A DNA stretch of 64,000 nucleotides. Source: Pictodentalium vernedei (taxonomy: Eukaryota > Mollusca > Scaphopoda > Dentaliida > Dentaliidae). How positions within the stretch are numbered: position 1 is the stretch's first letter; the number at the start of each line of letters is the position of its first letter. The stretch spans positions 441,573,587-441,637,586 of the forward strand of contig CM062289.1 in NCBI GenBank assembly GCA_031216915.1, given 5' to 3'. Shown here one piece after another: positions 63,682 to 64,000 of this stretch. A model generated the notes under the pieces. It worked only from the letters and a program-made list of their open reading frames with translations. It was not told where the DNA came from and did no database searches. Both the position numbers and the translations under genes were made by a program.

Positions 63682-64000
63682 CTGCAAGTAAAGAGATGTG
63701 ACTACGTGAGAAAATCCAGCTGCAGGAAGTTATGTAGCATCAGCTAGTCATCAAAGTGTCGAAGTTCCAATATTTTTAAATATAACTGAAAACATTCCAA
63801 CATTTTAGTTTTGAAAAAGATGTCTTGGTAGGAGGTTCGGTCAAGATTTGTGTAAAACGTCTCAAATGAAAACAAAACAGTATTGTTTTATCACTTTAAA
63901 TAACAATCAGTTTTGAAAATACTAAACGGGACTCAATCATTTCGTGAACTTACGAAATATTGTTGAAAGCTTCGATTTGATTATTGGTGCTTGTTGTTCT
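63682..64000 (-). other. Partial spacer with truncated candidate exon C
   Basis: The end of the intron upstream of B33, with the 38-nt extension acceptor and the donor half of exon C at 63,954-64,000. The A exon that should precede it lies beyond the window. Confidence 0.6.

Larger units (their letters stand above)
1..64000 (-). repeat. Tandem macrosatellite-like array, 33 complete exon pairs
   Basis: Units of about 1,960 bp (long) or 1,872 bp (short) run head to tail across the whole window with no unrelated sequence between them. Copies look about 95-99% identical by eye. The length classes differ mainly by a 91-bp indel in the B-to-A intron, which lies after ctggctcttga on the plus strand. 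The array starts and ends inside units, so its true length is unknown. Subfamilies, block duplications and mosaics indicate growth by unequal crossing-over and gene conversion. Confidence 0.97.
1..64000 (-). other. Interior of a giant mucin-like gene (gene-level model)
   Basis: Transcription would run from high to low coordinates as B33-A33-B32-A32 and so on to B1-A1. Every A acceptor (TTTTTCAG or TTTTTAG, then GC), A donor (AAG/GTACGA), B acceptor (ACTTGCAG, then GT) and B donor (ATCG/GTAAGA) is phase 1. Skipping or duplicating any whole exon or unit therefore keeps frame. The repeat peptide is about 382 residues, Ser+Thr about 34% in A and 31% in B, with many N-X-S/T sequons and no Cys outside B25. 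This composition is typical of heavily O-glycosylated secreted or surface mucins; I see no SEA, EGF, VWD or chitin-binding domain. Function is inferred from composition only. First and last exons, promoter and anchor are outside the window. Confidence 0.7.

Noticed and set aside
1-64000. CRISPR array, transposon or viral origin for the repeats
   Set aside because: Repeats are kilobase-scale with introns. No short direct repeats with spacers, terminal inverted repeats, transposase, reverse transcriptase or capsid-like frames are present.

Overview
The window is wholly occupied by one tandem array. A unit of about 1.96 kb (a 1.87 kb form also occurs) is repeated 33 times, with a partial unit at each edge. 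All recognisable coding sequence is on the minus strand. Each unit carries two exon-like open segments. Exon A is 666 or 669 nt and exon B is usually 480 nt. Both have strong splice signals on both sides and both are phase 1 at both ends, so A-B-A-B can be read continuously with a Gly codon (GGC or GGT) made at every junction. AT-rich introns, intron splice signals and a Ser/Thr-rich product point to a eukaryote, probably an invertebrate animal. I cannot name the species, and I recognise no catalogued gene.

The simplest reading is the interior of a giant gene for a mucin-like extracellular protein. One A+B unit encodes 382 or 383 residues with about one third Ser+Thr, roughly nine or ten N-glycosylation sequons and almost no cysteine. 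The window supplies about 37.85 kb of exon, or about 12,600 residues. No start codon context, signal peptide, membrane anchor or terminal domain lies inside it, so both gene ends are outside. All 33 A exons are open, and all B exons are open except B6, which has a 1-nt deletion. Other exon length changes are multiples of three.

Layout, left to right (3' to 5' of the gene): units 1-22 (about 0-42 kb) mostly alternate a long type (415-nt B-to-A intron, 666-nt A) with a short type (324-nt intron, 669-nt A), forming a 3,832-bp dimeric higher-order repeat. Inside this lies a recent four-unit duplication of 7.75 kb (about 7.54-15.29 kb and 15.29-23.04 kb). Units 23-29 (about 42-56 kb) are nearly all long type and include two almost identical neighbours (units 23 and 24). 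Units 30-33 return to a short/long mix and share rare variants with units 21-25, which suggests older block duplication and conversion.

Between A and B every unit also holds a possible 67-nt exon C. It is out of phase with the normal B acceptor but in phase with a second acceptor 38 nt upstream of B. Just inside every B-to-A intron an in-frame TAA overlaps an AATAAA. An ATG plus a hydrophobic stretch precedes nearly every A exon. An alternative model of 33 small secreted-protein genes therefore cannot be excluded from sequence alone, although the conserved splice sites favour the single giant gene.
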